From an uncultured Methylococcaceae bacterium (GTDB lineage Bacteria; Pseudomonadota; Gammaproteobacteria; Methylococcales; Methylomonadaceae), in contig CAIYRS010000106.1 of the NCBI GenBank assembly GCA_903928685.1, positions 1 through 43,308 on the forward strand: DNA of 43,308 nt. The letters are read 5' to 3'. The notes beneath the pieces were generated by a model that was not told where the DNA came from, searched no databases, and saw only the letters and a list, made by a program, of their open reading frames with translations. Both the position numbers and the translations under genes were made by a program. Every line of letters begins with the position of its first letter. Positions within the stretch are counted from its first letter, which is position 1. Below, piece after piece: positions 7,088 to 16,224 of this stretch.

Positions 7088-8062
7088 TCACCACTCCCGC
7101 AGCAACCGAAACCCCAAATTAGCCTGCCGCGACCAAGAAGTTCCCCAATTGCGGTGTGCGGCGCGGACTCTGGCTTCGTCGACATTCCACCCGCCGCCGC
7201 GCAAGGCGATTAAGGTATCAAAGCTGGGTTTGCCGCTGAGGCATTGCTGTTCGCTGCCCGTGTAATTTTCGTCGTAGCGGGAACACGTCCATTCCCAGAC
7301 ATTACCCAGCATATCGTGTAAGCCGAAGGCATTGGCGTGGTAGTTACCGACGACGGCGGCGAGTATATAACCATCTTGGCAATGCAGATGCTGCGCCCAC
7401 GGTTTTTGCGGGGTGGCGATGTCATCAGCAACATTGGCGTAACTACAGGCGATGTCGGCGTTATTACCCCAATATCGCGCGGTTACCGTGCCTGCCCTTG
7501 CCGCATATTCCCATTCGGCTTCGGTAGGCAGGCGGTAATGGTGTCCGGTTTCTTTATTTAGCCAAGTTATGTAGGCGTTGACATCATCAAAACTCAGGCA
7601 ACTGACGGGCTTGTCGTCATTGATCGCCATATTCTGCACGGGGTTTTGCCAGGTTGCCCAAGGCCACCAATCCCACGGCGGCATGGCATCCGGCTGGTAA
7701 CTCCAACAGCCTTGTTGCTCTACATTGCGTTCGGCATCCGTGCGGTAGCCTGTGGCAGTTATAAATAGTTTGAATTCAGCTAGGGTGATTTCGTATTTGC
7801 CGAGCTTAAAGCTGTTGATACACAGGCGGTGCAAGGTTTCGTTGCTGTCGCGTCCGTTTTCGGTTTCCGGGCTGCCCATTTGAAAACAGCCGGAGGGGAT
7901 GGTGACCATCGTTGGCACTAGCGCCGCGCCGATGCGTTGTTGGGGCGGTTTAGCGGTGCGATAAGGCTTAATGGTTTCAGCGGCGGCGGTTGTAGCAAAT
8001 AAACCTAGCAGTATGGCTAGCCAACGGATTTTAATGATGGAAACGTAGGCTAGTGGCAACAT
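7088..8062 (-). CDS. Exported FGE/SUMF1-domain protein lacking the catalytic cysteines
   Basis: 324 residues with an N-terminal signal segment (hydrophobic about 12-28, cleavage near ATTAAAE). The rest is a formylglycine-generating-enzyme-like C-type-lectin fold: MVTIPSGCFQMGS, FKLGKYEITLAEFKLF, PVSCLSFDDVNAYITWLN, YRLPTEAEWEYAARAG, FGLHDMLGNVWEW, LRGGGWN and a terminal NLGFRLL. In true FGEs the C-terminal core carries a catalytic Cys pair. Here the corresponding region reads RVRAAHRNWG and GFRLL, with no Cys. It is therefore more likely a structural or ligand-binding FGE homolog than a sulfatase-maturing enzyme. No sulfatase gene is in the window. Confidence 0.85.
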   Translation of the reverse strand: MLPLAYVSIIKIRWLAILLGLFATTAAAETIKPYRTAKPPQQRIGAALVPTMVTIPSGCFQMGSPETENGRDSNETLHRLCINSFKLGKYEITLAEFKLFITATGYRTDAERNVEQQGCWSYQPDAMPPWDWWPWATWQNPVQNMAINDDKPVSCLSFDDVNAYITWLNKETGHHYRLPTEAEWEYAARAGTVTARYWGNNADIACSYANVADDIATPQKPWAQHLHCQDGYILAAVVGNYHANAFGLHDMLGNVWEWTCSRYDENYTGSEQQCLSGKPSFDTLIALRGGGWNVDEARVRAAHRNWGTSWSRQANLGFRLLREW

Positions 8063-8123
8063 GTTAACGATGTTTTTAAGCTAGGTGAATGGCTGCTATG
8101 CAGTGCAATGTGGGCTATGGCAC

Positions 8124-8705
8124 TCACCAAACCCGTGGACTAAAGTTTTCGCCATTACGGATCAGCAAATGATCGCCGCTTTGCGCGATCACATAAAAGC
8201 CTTGCTTATAAGCATAAGCAGCGACATTGTCGGGGATAACCATGCCCGTTACCGCACCCATTACCCTGCTGTCAGCAAAGCGGGGCAACAGGCGTTTAAG
8301 TTTTTCCAAGCGGATGACATGTTCATTGACATCATCAATGCTTAAAGTGCTTTTACACTCAATCGCTACGACGTCATTATCGTTAACCACCAACAAATCC
8401 ACTTCAATGCCTTCGCCGTTACGCTTGGAAGACACACCGCGATGCACCTCATGGACATCAATACCTTGCTCGCGGAACAAACGCACCGCTGCCGGACGTA
8501 CCATTTCCTCGACAAAATCGCCGAGCTTATTGCCCAAACGCCCGATGCTGGCAGTCATTTCCTTGATTTTTTGGTCGGTTTCCTGCATTTTCCTGTCAGT
8601 TTCCTGCATTTTTCGGTCGGTCTCTTTCATTTTTAAATCTGTTTCTTTCTGCGATTGCGCCACCTCGCGCAAAATCGCCCAGATTTCTTCTGCGGCGGCA
8701 TTCAT
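8124..8705 (-). CDS. DUF3782-like coiled-coil plus PD-(D/E)XK nuclease-fold protein
   Basis: A 193-residue cytoplasmic protein behind AGGAG. Residues about 18-50 are near-identical heptads (KMKETDR, KMQETDR, KMQETDQ) forming a coiled coil. The second half carries the nuclease-fold core GIEVDLLVVNDNDVVAIECKS, i.e. an acidic D, then E-x-K, followed by helices (VNEHVIRLEKLKRLLP). This arrangement matches DUF3782-type proteins, often multicopy in cyanobacteria and some gammaproteobacteria. DNA cleavage is possible from the intact E-x-K but unproven. It is a single gene, with no partner seen. Confidence 0.8.
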   Translation of the reverse strand: MNAAAEEIWAILREVAQSQKETDLKMKETDRKMQETDRKMQETDQKIKEMTASIGRLGNKLGDFVEEMVRPAAVRLFREQGIDVHEVHRGVSSKRNGEGIEVDLLVVNDNDVVAIECKSTLSIDDVNEHVIRLEKLKRLLPRFADSRVMGAVTGMVIPDNVAAYAYKQGFYVIAQSGDHLLIRNGENFSPRVW

Positions 8706-8757
8706 AACAAACTCCTAAACAATAAGAATTAACAAGGGTTATTAGCAGGGCTACCTG

Positions 8758-10353
8758 TTATTTTGACTGCGCTTGGCTAGCCAAATAATCGTCATAATTA
8801 CCCGTAAAATCAACAATACCTTGCGGGGTGAGTTCAATAATCCGGGTTGCCAACGAAGATACAAACTCGCGGTCATGGCTGACAAAAATTAAAGTGCCGG
8901 GGTAGTTTTCTAAGGCCAAGTTTAAGGATTCTATCGATTCCATATCCAAATGGTTGGTTGGTTCGTCCATCACCATGATGTTGTTTTTTTGCAAGATCAA
9001 TTTGCCAAACAACATGCGGCCTTTTTCACCACCAGATAGCACTTGTACGGGTTTATTGATTTCGTCGTGCGAAAACAATAACCGCCCCAAGGTGCCGCGT
9101 ATGGCTTGGTCGTCATCGGATTCTTTGCGCCATTGGCTCATCCATTCCAACAGGCTCAGATTTTCGGCGAAATCGTGGGCATGGTCTTGGGCAAAATAAC
9201 CGACATCGGCATTTTCTGACCATTTTACCGTTCCCACATCTGGCTCTAATTCGCCCACTAAGGTTTTCAGCAAGGTGGATTTACCGATACCGTTAGGGCC
9301 AATTACCGCAACGCGCTCGCCGACTGGCACCATTAAATTCAGGTTTTGAAACAATGGCTCGCCGCCGTAACCTTTGCTGATGCCTTCCACTTCCAAGGCC
9401 AAGCGGTGCAGTTTTTTGGTTTGGTCAAAACGGATAAAGGGATTAACGCGGCTAGATGGTTTGATTTCATCCAGTTTGATTTTTTCAATTTGTTTAGCGC
9501 GCGAAGTGGCCTGACGGGCTTTAGAGGCGTTGGCAGAAAAGCGGCTGACGAAGGTTTGCAACTCGGCAATCTGGGCTTTCTTTTTGGCGTTGTCGGCTTG
9601 CAAGCGTTCCCGCGCTTGGGTGGCGGCGATCATGTATTCATCGTAGTTGCCTGGATAAACGCGCAATTCGCCGTAATCCAAATCCGCCATGTGGGTGCAG
9701 ACGCTATTTAAAAAATGGCGGTCATGGGAAATGATGACCATGGTGGAGTTGCGCTGGTTGAGCACGTCTTCTAGCCAACGGATGGTGTTGATGTCCAAGT
9801 TGTTGGTGGGCTCATCCAGCAACATGATGTCTGGGTTGGCGAATAACGATTGCGCCAGCAACACCCGTAATTTCCAGCCCGGCGCGACCGCGCTCATCAA
9901 GCCAAAATGCTGTTCTAAGGGGATGTCCAGCCCTAGTAGGATTTCTCCGGCGCGGGATTCTGAGGTATAGCCATCTAATTCAGCAAATTCCACTTCCAAA
10001 TCCGCCACCCGCATACCTTCTTCTTCGGTCATGTCTGGCAGGCTATAGATGCGGTCGCGCTCTTGTTTGATTTGCCATAGATCTTTATGGCCCATGATGA
10101 CCGTGTCGATAACGGTGTATTCTTCAAAGGCGAATTGGTCTTGGCGTAAGGTGCCTAGGCGTTCGTCTGGAGACACGGAAACGTTGCCCGCTGTGGGTTC
10201 TAAATCGCCGCTTAAGATTTTCATTAAGGTGGATTTGCCACAGCCATTGGCACCAATCAAACCGTAACGGTTGCCGTCGCCAAATTTAACGGAGATATTT
10301 TCAAACAGGGGTTTTGCCCCAAACTGCATGGTGATATTAGCTGTGGAAATCAA
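8758..10353 (-). CDS. ybiT: ABC-F ribosome-associated ATPase YbiT
   Basis: 531 residues, the normal length for YbiT, with high visible identity to the Escherichia coli protein as I recall it ([19 protein letters not shown]). It contains two ABC ATPase domains and no membrane segments. Walker A motifs are GANGCGKST (about 34-42) and GPNGIGKST (about 350), with signature LSGGEKGRM in the second domain and [10 protein letters not shown] and MDEPTNHLD Walker B motifs. The linker contains [27 protein letters not shown] proteins act on the ribosomal E site. It probably forms an operon with the upstream NYN and ppnP genes (21-bp gap). Confidence 0.95.
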   Translation of the reverse strand: MISTANITMQFGAKPLFENISVKFGDGNRYGLIGANGCGKSTLMKILSGDLEPTAGNVSVSPDERLGTLRQDQFAFEEYTVIDTVIMGHKDLWQIKQERDRIYSLPDMTEEEGMRVADLEVEFAELDGYTSESRAGEILLGLDIPLEQHFGLMSAVAPGWKLRVLLAQSLFANPDIMLLDEPTNNLDINTIRWLEDVLNQRNSTMVIISHDRHFLNSVCTHMADLDYGELRVYPGNYDEYMIAATQARERLQADNAKKKAQIAELQTFVSRFSANASKARQATSRAKQIEKIKLDEIKPSSRVNPFIRFDQTKKLHRLALEVEGISKGYGGEPLFQNLNLMVPVGERVAVIGPNGIGKSTLLKTLVGELEPDVGTVKWSENADVGYFAQDHAHDFAENLSLLEWMSQWRKESDDDQAIRGTLGRLLFSHDEINKPVQVLSGGEKGRMLFGKLILQKNNIMVMDEPTNHLDMESIESLNLALENYPGTLIFVSHDREFVSSLATRIIELTPQGIVDFTGNYDDYLASQAQSK

Positions 10354-10374
10354 GCGGTTATTCCTAAAGTAAGG

Positions 10375-10848
10375 TTAAAGCAAAAAATGCTGGTCTATGG
10401 GGATAAACTGGTCGCTGGCGTTTACCAGTGAGGGTGCGGTTAATGCGGGTACGCCATAAACTTGGGTACTTACGCCGTATATTCTGCGAATTTTTTCCAG
10501 CAGCAAGTCAAAATCGCCATCGCCGGACAACAAAATGACCACATCCACTTGCGGCGCAAATTCCACAACATCCAAGGTAATACCAACATCCCAGTCGCCT
10601 TTTGCCGAGCCGTCGCTGCGTTGGATATAGGGCTTGAGTTTAACCTCAAAACCGATGTTGCGGAGGATTTGCTGGAAACCCTGCTGTTTGCTGTCGCCTT
10701 TGTCTATCGCATAAGCAAAGGCCGCCACCACTTGGCGGTTAGCGGTGGCTGCCATCCAAAAGCTATTGTAGTTGAAATGCCGCTGATAAATTTGCCGGGT
10801 GGTGTAATAAATGTTTTGCACATCGACAAAGATGGCGATTTTTTCCAT
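10375..10848 (-). CDS. NYN-domain (LabA/DUF88-like) putative ribonuclease
   Basis: 157 residues spanning a single PIN-like NYN domain. Acidic metal-binding motifs are visible: IFVDVQNIYY (D8 and N11), GDWDVGITLDVVEF and LLSGDGDFDLLLEKI. These form the four-Asp type active site of LabA/YacP-like RNases. It starts 4 bp after the ppnP stop and ends 21 bp before ybiT, so it is likely part of one operon. The RNA substrate is unknown. Nuclease activity is family knowledge, not shown here. Confidence 0.85.
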   Translation of the reverse strand: MEKIAIFVDVQNIYYTTRQIYQRHFNYNSFWMAATANRQVVAAFAYAIDKGDSKQQGFQQILRNIGFEVKLKPYIQRSDGSAKGDWDVGITLDVVEFAPQVDVVILLSGDGDFDLLLEKIRRIYGVSTQVYGVPALTAPSLVNASDQFIPIDQHFLL

Positions 10849-10852
10849 AGGG

Positions 10853-11164
10853 TTAGCTAAGGAATGAACAACAATAATCGGTCGGCGCGTTAACTTTTAC
10901 CGTGAATTGGGCGTTGGCAGGCACGTTAAATGCGCCTTCGCCTTTGATGCTTTGCCATTCTGAATCCGGCAGTAAAAATTCCAGATCGCCGTCGAGTATG
11001 TCCATAATTTCCGCAGCCGCCGTATTAAAGGTGTATTCGCCGGGTAACATAAAACCTAAGGTTTTTTTGGTGCCATCAGCAAAAACGATGGTGCGGCTGG
11101 AAACATTACCATTGAAATAGACATTGGCTTTTTTAACGACGGTGACATTGCTGAATTCTGACAT
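10853..11164 (-). CDS. ppnP: Pyrimidine/purine nucleoside phosphorylase PpnP
   Basis: A 103-residue single cupin of the DUF1255/PpnP family, which phosphorolyses several nucleosides to base and ribose 1-phosphate. Family marks are ANVYFNGNVSSRTIVF, LGFMLPGEYTFNTAAAEIMDILDGDLEFLLP, FNVPANAQFTVKV and the terminal Y-C-C-S-F-L. The length matches (Escherichia coli about 94). First gene of the ppnP-NYN-ybiT cluster. Confidence 0.92.
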   Translation of the reverse strand: MSEFSNVTVVKKANVYFNGNVSSRTIVFADGTKKTLGFMLPGEYTFNTAAAEIMDILDGDLEFLLPDSEWQSIKGEGAFNVPANAQFTVKVNAPTDYCCSFLS

Positions 11165-11208
11165 GTTGCTCCCTGTATAGCGGCTTTGGTGATTATAAAA
11201 AGGTCGCC

Positions 11209-11256
11209 ATGATAACAGATTGTTTTCAATGCGCTAAGTGTTGCCAAGCAATTGAC
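11209..11256 (+). other. Possible remnant of a YkgJ-type CxxCxxCC protein start
   Basis: An ATG at 11209 preceded by AAAAAGG opens MITDCFQCAKCCQAIDF, which has the exact CxxCxxCC spacing that begins YkgJ-family zinc/iron-chelating proteins. The frame then continues, with no family resemblance, into the cytochrome gene. Either this is a decayed gene start fused upstream of the cytochrome, or a chance Cys cluster. Confidence 0.3.
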
Positions 11257-11334
11257 TTTGTTTTCTTTTTAAATGATAATTATTCGCAACAACTAACTAT
11301 GTTTATGTTTTATAATTTAATTTGGATTTCATCA

Positions 11335-12597
11335 ATGTCTATAAAAACCGTGGTACTCGTTTTTTTGTATGGCGTGAGCTTAACTAGCTTTGCCCAAAAC
11401 ACCCTGACTTATGAACAACAATTGGGCAAATTATTATTTAATGACCGCAACTTATCGGCAAACCGTAACCAATCCTGCGCCACTTGCCACAGCTTAAGCC
11501 CTGTAAAGGACGGTAATGGCAACAAAATTGCCCCTGCGTTTGTGGATTTACAAAACCTGCTGAATGGCACACCTGTTTCAGAAGGTTCAATCGAATTTGC
11601 CACAGGCAGCCTGAACGCCCCCAGCGTTGCTTATGCAAGCTTTAGCCCCAACTTTCATTGGGATGACACCGAAGGCTTGTATGTCGGCGGACAATTTTGG
11701 AATGGTCGCGCCAGCAACCTTAGCGAACAAGCCAAAAAACCGTTTTTAAACCCTGTAGAAATGGCGATGCCTAATGAATGGGCTGTTATAAGTCGGCTAA
11801 AAGAAAACCAAACTTACCGGGATTTATTTTGGCGGGTTTATCAAATTAACCTAAACAACGTGCCGCATATCAAAAACAACTTATTCAAATCGGCAACGCC
11901 TGAGCAAATCCCCACGATTTACTCACAGCTTTCACAGGCAATTGCAGCATTTGAAAAAAGCCCGGTGTTCAATAAATTCAATGCCAAATATGACTATGTA
12001 TTGGCAAAGAAAACCCGCTTGAAACCGATAGAGCAACTCGGCTTAAACCTATTTAACGGCAAAGCCAAGTGTTCTGCCTGCCATATCAGTACGCTAAGCA
12101 GTGATGATAAAGGCCAGCTGTTACCGCCGTTATTCACCGATTTTACTTATGACAACATCGGCTTGCCGCGCAATCTGGACATCCCCAGCCAACCAGCGCC
12201 CAATCAAGGTTTAGGTGGTCGGGGCGATATAAAAAAGCGCGATGTTAACGGTGATGAAGTAGGCAAACACAAAGTCATGGGCTTAAGGAATATCGCTTTA
12301 ACCGCCCCCTATGGGCATAACGGCGTACTGAAAACGCTGGAACAAGTCGTGCATTTTTACAATACCCGCGACACCTTAGGGCAAGTTGCTAATAATAAAA
12401 GCGCTGGCTTTGGCGTAACTGGCTGGCCTGCTCCTGAAATCAGCAAAAACGTAAACCATGATGAATTGGGCAATCTAGGCCTGACCGCCAATGAAGAAAA
12501 AGCCGTGGTGGCGTTTATGAAAACCTTAACCGACGATTATCCGCAATGGGGTAATGATCCATTAGTACCGCCAGGGAGTGCGCCACCGTTTGAATAA
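11335..12597 (+). CDS. Di-heme cytochrome c peroxidase (CcpA/MauG superfamily)
   Basis: A periplasmic protein of 420 residues with signal peptide MSIKTVVLVFLYGVSLTSFA. Two c-type heme motifs are present, CATCH (48-52) and CSACH (246-250), in the order and spacing of bacterial di-heme peroxidases. Other family marks are FWNGRASNLSEQAKKPFLNPVEM, GLNLFNGKAKCSACH and MGLRNIALTAPYGHNGVLKTLEQVVHFYN. It probably reduces hydrogen peroxide with electrons from cytochrome c or cupredoxin. The frame is open back to 11209. The start at 11335 is chosen for the clean signal peptide, although its ribosome site is poor. No MauG partner substrate or MbnP gene is adjacent. Confidence 0.88.
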   Translation: MSIKTVVLVFLYGVSLTSFAQNTLTYEQQLGKLLFNDRNLSANRNQSCATCHSLSPVKDGNGNKIAPAFVDLQNLLNGTPVSEGSIEFATGSLNAPSVAYASFSPNFHWDDTEGLYVGGQFWNGRASNLSEQAKKPFLNPVEMAMPNEWAVISRLKENQTYRDLFWRVYQINLNNVPHIKNNLFKSATPEQIPTIYSQLSQAIAAFEKSPVFNKFNAKYDYVLAKKTRLKPIEQLGLNLFNGKAKCSACHISTLSSDDKGQLLPPLFTDFTYDNIGLPRNLDIPSQPAPNQGLGGRGDIKKRDVNGDEVGKHKVMGLRNIALTAPYGHNGVLKTLEQVVHFYNTRDTLGQVANNKSAGFGVTGWPAPEISKNVNHDELGNLGLTANEEKAVVAFMKTLTDDYPQWGNDPLVPPGSAPPFE

Positions 12598-12632
12598 ATG
12601 GCGGCTTGTAACTGGTTAGGCTTTCGTTGTTT

Positions 12633-12681
12633 GGAGCGCGGGCATCCTGCCCGCAACTAGCGGGCAAGATGCCCGCGCTCC
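12633..12681. repeat. Head-to-head GC-rich palindromic repeat
   Basis: GGAGCGCGGGCATCCTGCCC and its near reverse complement (GGGCAAGATGCCCGCGCTCC) flank AACTAG, forming one long hairpin. It is the same family as 2282-2306 and 34673-34694. It lies after the cytochrome gene stop and could serve as its transcription barrier. Confidence 0.75.
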
Positions 12682-12812
12682 TTCTCGCTAAAAACTGAAA
12701 TAGCAGCCAATTAACGAGCGAACAAAGTCGGCTTTATACTGTCACAGCATCGGCCTTAAGTATTGCAGCCGATAAGGTCGTTACAACCGCCTCTTTCCCT
12801 ATAGGTAAATAT

Positions 12813-13169
12813 ATGAACAAACAACTCATCAGCTTATTAATCGCTTTAGCAATGCCCTTAGCCGTCAACGCCGAACAGCCGCCGCCTCCACCACCGCCAG
12901 TAGCAGACCAAGCGCCACCACCTCCACCATCTGAAATGGGCCCAGACCATGGCAAGCAACATGGTAGACATATGGAAATGGTCGCTAAAGAATTGGGTCT
13001 AAATAGCGAGCAAAAAGGCCGTATGAAGGACATCTTTGAAGAACAACGGGTAAAAATGAAGGCTATCCACGAAGAAACCCGTTCCCGTTTGCGTGCGGTG
13101 TTAACACCAGAACAATTGACTAAATTTGAAAGCCTGCACCAAGGCGCTCATCCACCTAGACCGGAATAA
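12813..13169 (+). CDS. Exported Spy/CpxP-like protein with polyproline N-terminus
   Basis: 118 residues. The signal peptide (MNKQLISLLIALAMPLAVNA) is followed by a polyproline linker (PPPPPPP, then PPPPP) and a helical region about 50-110 rich in charged residues. The pattern NSEQKGRMKDIFEEQRVKMK and LTPEQLTKFESL resembles the LTxxQ helices of Spy/CpxP periplasmic chaperones. Likely a periplasmic stress or metal-responsive protein. The polyproline segment is unusual for that family. A strong terminator follows at 13191. Confidence 0.75.
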   Translation: MNKQLISLLIALAMPLAVNAEQPPPPPPPVADQAPPPPPSEMGPDHGKQHGRHMEMVAKELGLNSEQKGRMKDIFEEQRVKMKAIHEETRSRLRAVLTPEQLTKFESLHQGAHPPRPE

Positions 13170-13190
13170 TAAACGGCTGCGGTTAAACAC

Positions 13191-13227
13191 AAAAAAGGCG
13201 GGCAAGTTACTTGTCCGCCTTTTTTTT
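13191..13227 (+). terminator. Rho-independent terminator
   Basis: AAAAAAGGCGGGCAAG, loop TTA, then CTTGTCCGCC followed by eight T. Located 22 bp after the Spy-like gene stop, with A-tract and T-tract on the two sides, so it may work in both directions. Confidence 0.88.
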
Positions 13228-13279
13228 GCCTTCTCGCCAGACTTTTCCGGCTGCTAAAACCTGAAAGCTGGCATTACGC

Positions 13280-13541
13280 AGTAACGCGCTTTTCTCCCGT
13301 TTACCGCGTCGAGCACCGCAGCATTTGTCGGGAACAGCCCGAAGGGGTGCGGCAGTGAAGCCGCACGGCGGCAGATGGGCAGGAAGCCCATTCTGCCGTC
13401 CCCCGACAAATGCGAGGAGCGCAAGACATGAACGGTAACTGGGCCGCCTTTTCTTTGGCTACTTTCTTTTGGCGGCGCAAAAGAAAGTAGCTCGCCTTCG
13501 GGTGCGAGTACCCGATTAGAAAAACTGTCGCGATAGCGACT
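13280..13541. repeat. 262-bp structured intergenic element, copy 1
   Basis: A non-coding element repeated at 40711-40972. Stems: P1 13321-13332 with 13402-13413 (GCATTTGTCGGG/CCCGACAAATGC); P2 GTGCGGC/GCCGCAC at 13347-13366; P3 GGCAGATGGGC/GCCCATTCTGCC around AGGAA; P4 13460-13489, a perfect TACTTTCTTTTG/CAAAAGAAAGTA around GCGGCG; a CTCGC/GCGAG stem; and P5 GTCGC-GATA-GCGAC. Several stems show paired substitutions in copy 2. Frames across it are not conserved between copies, because of +1 and -1 changes. It fills most of the 421-bp gap between the Spy-like gene and argC. It could be an RNA, a mobile miniature element or a REP-type structure. Confidence 0.8.
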
Positions 13542-13590
13542 CAGCATAATTAACTTCAAACCACAGAAATTGTCTGCGAATCATCAAATA

Positions 13591-14628
13591 CTAAGGATAC
13601 AAAGCCACAATCCTTAAACCCGTATTTTCCGGCAAAGCAAACATCAGGTTCATCACCTGTACCGCCTGCCCCGACGCGCCTTTTACTAAATTATCAATCA
13701 CCGACAACACCACAATGGTGCGACCGCCTTGTGGTTGATGGATAGCCATCTGGCAATTATTGCTGCCACGGACATGGCGGGTATCAGGGTGCGTACCTTG
13801 CGCTAGCACATCAACAAACACCTCGTCAGCGTAACGGCTTTGGTATAAGGCTTGGATGTCTTCCAAGGAAGTATCGCCCAACAATTGCCCGTATAACGTC
13901 GCATGAATGCCGCGTATCATCGGTGTCAAATGCGGTACGAAGGTTAAGCCCACCGATTTGCCCGCAACCTGCGCTAAACCTTGGCGAATTTCTGGCAAAT
14001 GCCGATGACCACCGACGGCATAAGCTTTAAAGCTCTCTCCGGTTTCGCTCATCAAAGTCGCCAATTCCGCTTTCCGGCCTGCACCGCTGACACCGGATTT
14101 CACATCGGCGATCAAATGTCCGGCATCAATCAAATTGTTTTCAATTAATGGCAAAAAGCCCAGTTGCACCGCTGTTGGATAACATCCAGGACAAGCCACT
14201 AAACGCGCGGATTTTATCGCCTCGCGGTTAACTTCCGGCAGGCCATACACCGCTTCTTTAATCAACTCAGCACAAGCGTGTTCCATGCCATACCAACGCT
14301 GCCATTCTTGGGCATCTTGCAAACGGAAATCGGCAGATAAATCAATAACCTTTACGCCTTTTTCCAGCAATTGCGCCGCCATTAACATTGCCGTGCCGTT
14401 AGGGGTGGCAAAAAACACCACATCACAACTGGCAAGATTATCCAGCTCCGGCAAACTGAACACGGCGTTACACAGACCGCGCAGGTTTGGGTAGACCGCA
14501 TCCACGCGCGTCCCGGCATCGGCACGAGATGTGACCACGGAAACGGTAACGTCCGGGTGCAAACTTAAAATCCGTAATAATTCAACGCCTGTGTAGCCAG
14601 TACCGCCGACTATGCCTGCTTTTATCAT
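13591..14628 (-). CDS. argC: N-acetyl-gamma-glutamyl-phosphate reductase
   Basis: 345 residues, the normal length for type 1 ArgC. It catalyses the NADPH-dependent reduction of N-acetylglutamyl phosphate in arginine synthesis. Seen are the Rossmann motif [15 protein letters not shown] (about 8-22), the active-site Cys149 in [32 protein letters not shown] and [12 protein letters not shown]. No other arg genes are nearby, which is common for a dispersed arginine pathway. Confidence 0.96.
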   Translation of the reverse strand: MIKAGIVGGTGYTGVELLRILSLHPDVTVSVVTSRADAGTRVDAVYPNLRGLCNAVFSLPELDNLASCDVVFFATPNGTAMLMAAQLLEKGVKVIDLSADFRLQDAQEWQRWYGMEHACAELIKEAVYGLPEVNREAIKSARLVACPGCYPTAVQLGFLPLIENNLIDAGHLIADVKSGVSGAGRKAELATLMSETGESFKAYAVGGHRHLPEIRQGLAQVAGKSVGLTFVPHLTPMIRGIHATLYGQLLGDTSLEDIQALYQSRYADEVFVDVLAQGTHPDTRHVRGSNNCQMAIHQPQGGRTIVVLSVIDNLVKGASGQAVQVMNLMFALPENTGLRIVALYP

Positions 14629-14684
14629 TGTTAATCCTGTTTAATCTTGTATTCGATAAATTCTGTAACATCTGTGCCAATCCC

Positions 14685-14711
14685 GTTGGGTTGCAAAAAG
14701 CGCAACCCAAC
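14685..14711. repeat. Hairpin between argC and cpsG
   Basis: GTTGGGTTGC (14685-14694) and GCAACCCAAC (14702-14711) are perfect arms around a 7-nt A-rich loop. It lies downstream of the minus-strand phosphomannomutase stop and upstream of argC. It may terminate or attenuate, or be another dispersed repeat. The tail GTCGGCACATCCTA also appears near 157-170. Confidence 0.55.
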
Positions 14712-14742
14712 CTACCATTACTAACGTCGGCACATCCTACAG

Positions 14743-16122
14743 CTAAGCTTCATCCGCCATCAACGCCAACAACTCTTCGGTTTTCGCCAACATCAAAGCA
14801 TCATCACCGCGCGATTCCACATTCAAACGCACTAAAGGCTCGGTGTTTGAACAACGCAGATTAAATCGCCATGTGCCGAATTCCATACTTAAGCCATCGG
14901 TGAATTCCACCCGTTCTGCTTCAGCTTGATAGCGCTGTTGCACCCGCTCAAGCACTGCCGCCGGATTGGCAATAACCCGATTAATCTCGCCGCTGGCAGG
15001 AAACATTTGCATACGTTCATCCACCAATTGCGAAAGCGTTTTGCCGCTGCGGGTCATCAACGCCAACACCAACAACCACGGGATCATGCCGCTGTCGCAG
15101 TAAGAAAAATCGCGGAAATAATGATGGGCGCTCATTTCGCCGCCATACACCGCATCTTCGCTACGCATGAGTTCTTTAATAAACGCGTGTCCGGTTTTGC
15201 TGAGTATCGCCTGCCCGGACATACCTGTGACAATATCAATGGTGTTCCAAGTCAAACGCGGATCATGGACAATTTTTGCACCGGGATTCAACACCAAGAA
15301 GGCCGCCGCCAACAAGCCGACAATGTAATAGCCTTCAATAAACCGTCCGCTTTCATCAAACAAAAAACAGCGGTCAAAATCGCCATCCCAAGCAATGCCG
15401 ACATCAGCGCCGTGCGCGTGGATGGCATCAATAGTGGCTTGGCGGTTGTCCGGCAATAACGGATTGGGGATACCATGCGGAAAATGCCCATCCGGCTCAT
15501 GGTGGATTTTGATAAATTCAATCGACGGCAATGACGCTTCCAGCCAATCAATCACATGACCCGCCGCGCCATTACCCGCATTCGCCACCACTTTAAACGT
15601 CGCCAGCGGTTCGCCTTTTAAATAACCCAACAAATGCTCGATATACGCATCGGCAATAGAAACCGATTTCAGCGTGCCGCGTTCGGCGACAGGCGCGGCA
15701 AATTGGTTGGCTTCCGCCAGTTGTTTGATTGCCAATAAACCGGTATCGCCACTCACTGGTTTGCTTTGCTCGCGCACCAACTTCATGCCGTTATAATCTT
15801 TGGGATTATGGCTGGCAGTCACCATAATGCCGCCGTCCATTATTTTGCCGTCATCTTGATACGCAAAGGTGGCGAAATACACCTCTTCCGTGCCGCACAG
15901 GCCAATGTCATAAACATCCACCCCGGCATCCTGCAAACCACGCGTTACCGCCGCCGCTATTTCATCGCTGGATAAGCGGATGTCACGCCCGACCACCACC
16001 GATTTCGGCTGGATATGTTCGGCATACGCCCGACCAATTCGGTAAGCAATATCAGCATTGAGTTCATCAGGCAGACGCCCACGAATGTCGTAGGCTTTAA
16101 AACAAGTTAAGGACGTAGTCAT
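14743..16122 (-). CDS. cpsG: Phosphomannomutase/phosphoglucomutase (CpsG type)
   Basis: 459 residues. It interconverts hexose 6- and 1-phosphates, mainly mannose for GDP-mannose-derived polysaccharides. Phosphoserine motif TASHNP (Ser104), metal-binding DGDFDRCF (near 245), sugar-binding [12 protein letters not shown] and phosphate-binding [17 protein letters not shown] are all intact. A short insertion ([11 protein letters not shown]) precedes the active serine compared with the Escherichia coli protein. No GDP-mannose or capsule genes are adjacent. Confidence 0.93.
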   Translation of the reverse strand: MTTSLTCFKAYDIRGRLPDELNADIAYRIGRAYAEHIQPKSVVVGRDIRLSSDEIAAAVTRGLQDAGVDVYDIGLCGTEEVYFATFAYQDDGKIMDGGIMVTASHNPKDYNGMKLVREQSKPVSGDTGLLAIKQLAEANQFAAPVAERGTLKSVSIADAYIEHLLGYLKGEPLATFKVVANAGNGAAGHVIDWLEASLPSIEFIKIHHEPDGHFPHGIPNPLLPDNRQATIDAIHAHGADVGIAWDGDFDRCFLFDESGRFIEGYYIVGLLAAAFLVLNPGAKIVHDPRLTWNTIDIVTGMSGQAILSKTGHAFIKELMRSEDAVYGGEMSAHHYFRDFSYCDSGMIPWLLVLALMTRSGKTLSQLVDERMQMFPASGEINRVIANPAAVLERVQQRYQAEAERVEFTDGLSMEFGTWRFNLRCSNTEPLVRLNVESRGDDALMLAKTEELLALMADEA

Positions 16123-16224
16123 GGGCTTTAGTCGATGTGGTTAAAAGCCAGCTAGTATAATGGGCGAGGGTTTTGCGACCAACACAAAAACAACCTTCAC
16201 TTTCAATAAAGGATTATTACCACG

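Noticed and set aside
7088-8062. Active sulfatase-maturing enzyme
   Set aside because: The expected C-terminal cysteine pair is absent and no sulfatase gene is nearby.
13254-13559. Minus-strand open frame of about 100 residues over repeat copy 1, with similar peptide fragments in 40634-40912
   Set aside because: Frames shift between the two copies by +1 and -1 changes, while base pairing is conserved, so this is structured repeat and not a protein.
16123-16224. LexA box before the YdjM-like gene, as in Escherichia coli
   Set aside because: No CTGT-N8-ACAG pattern was found in the upstream gap.
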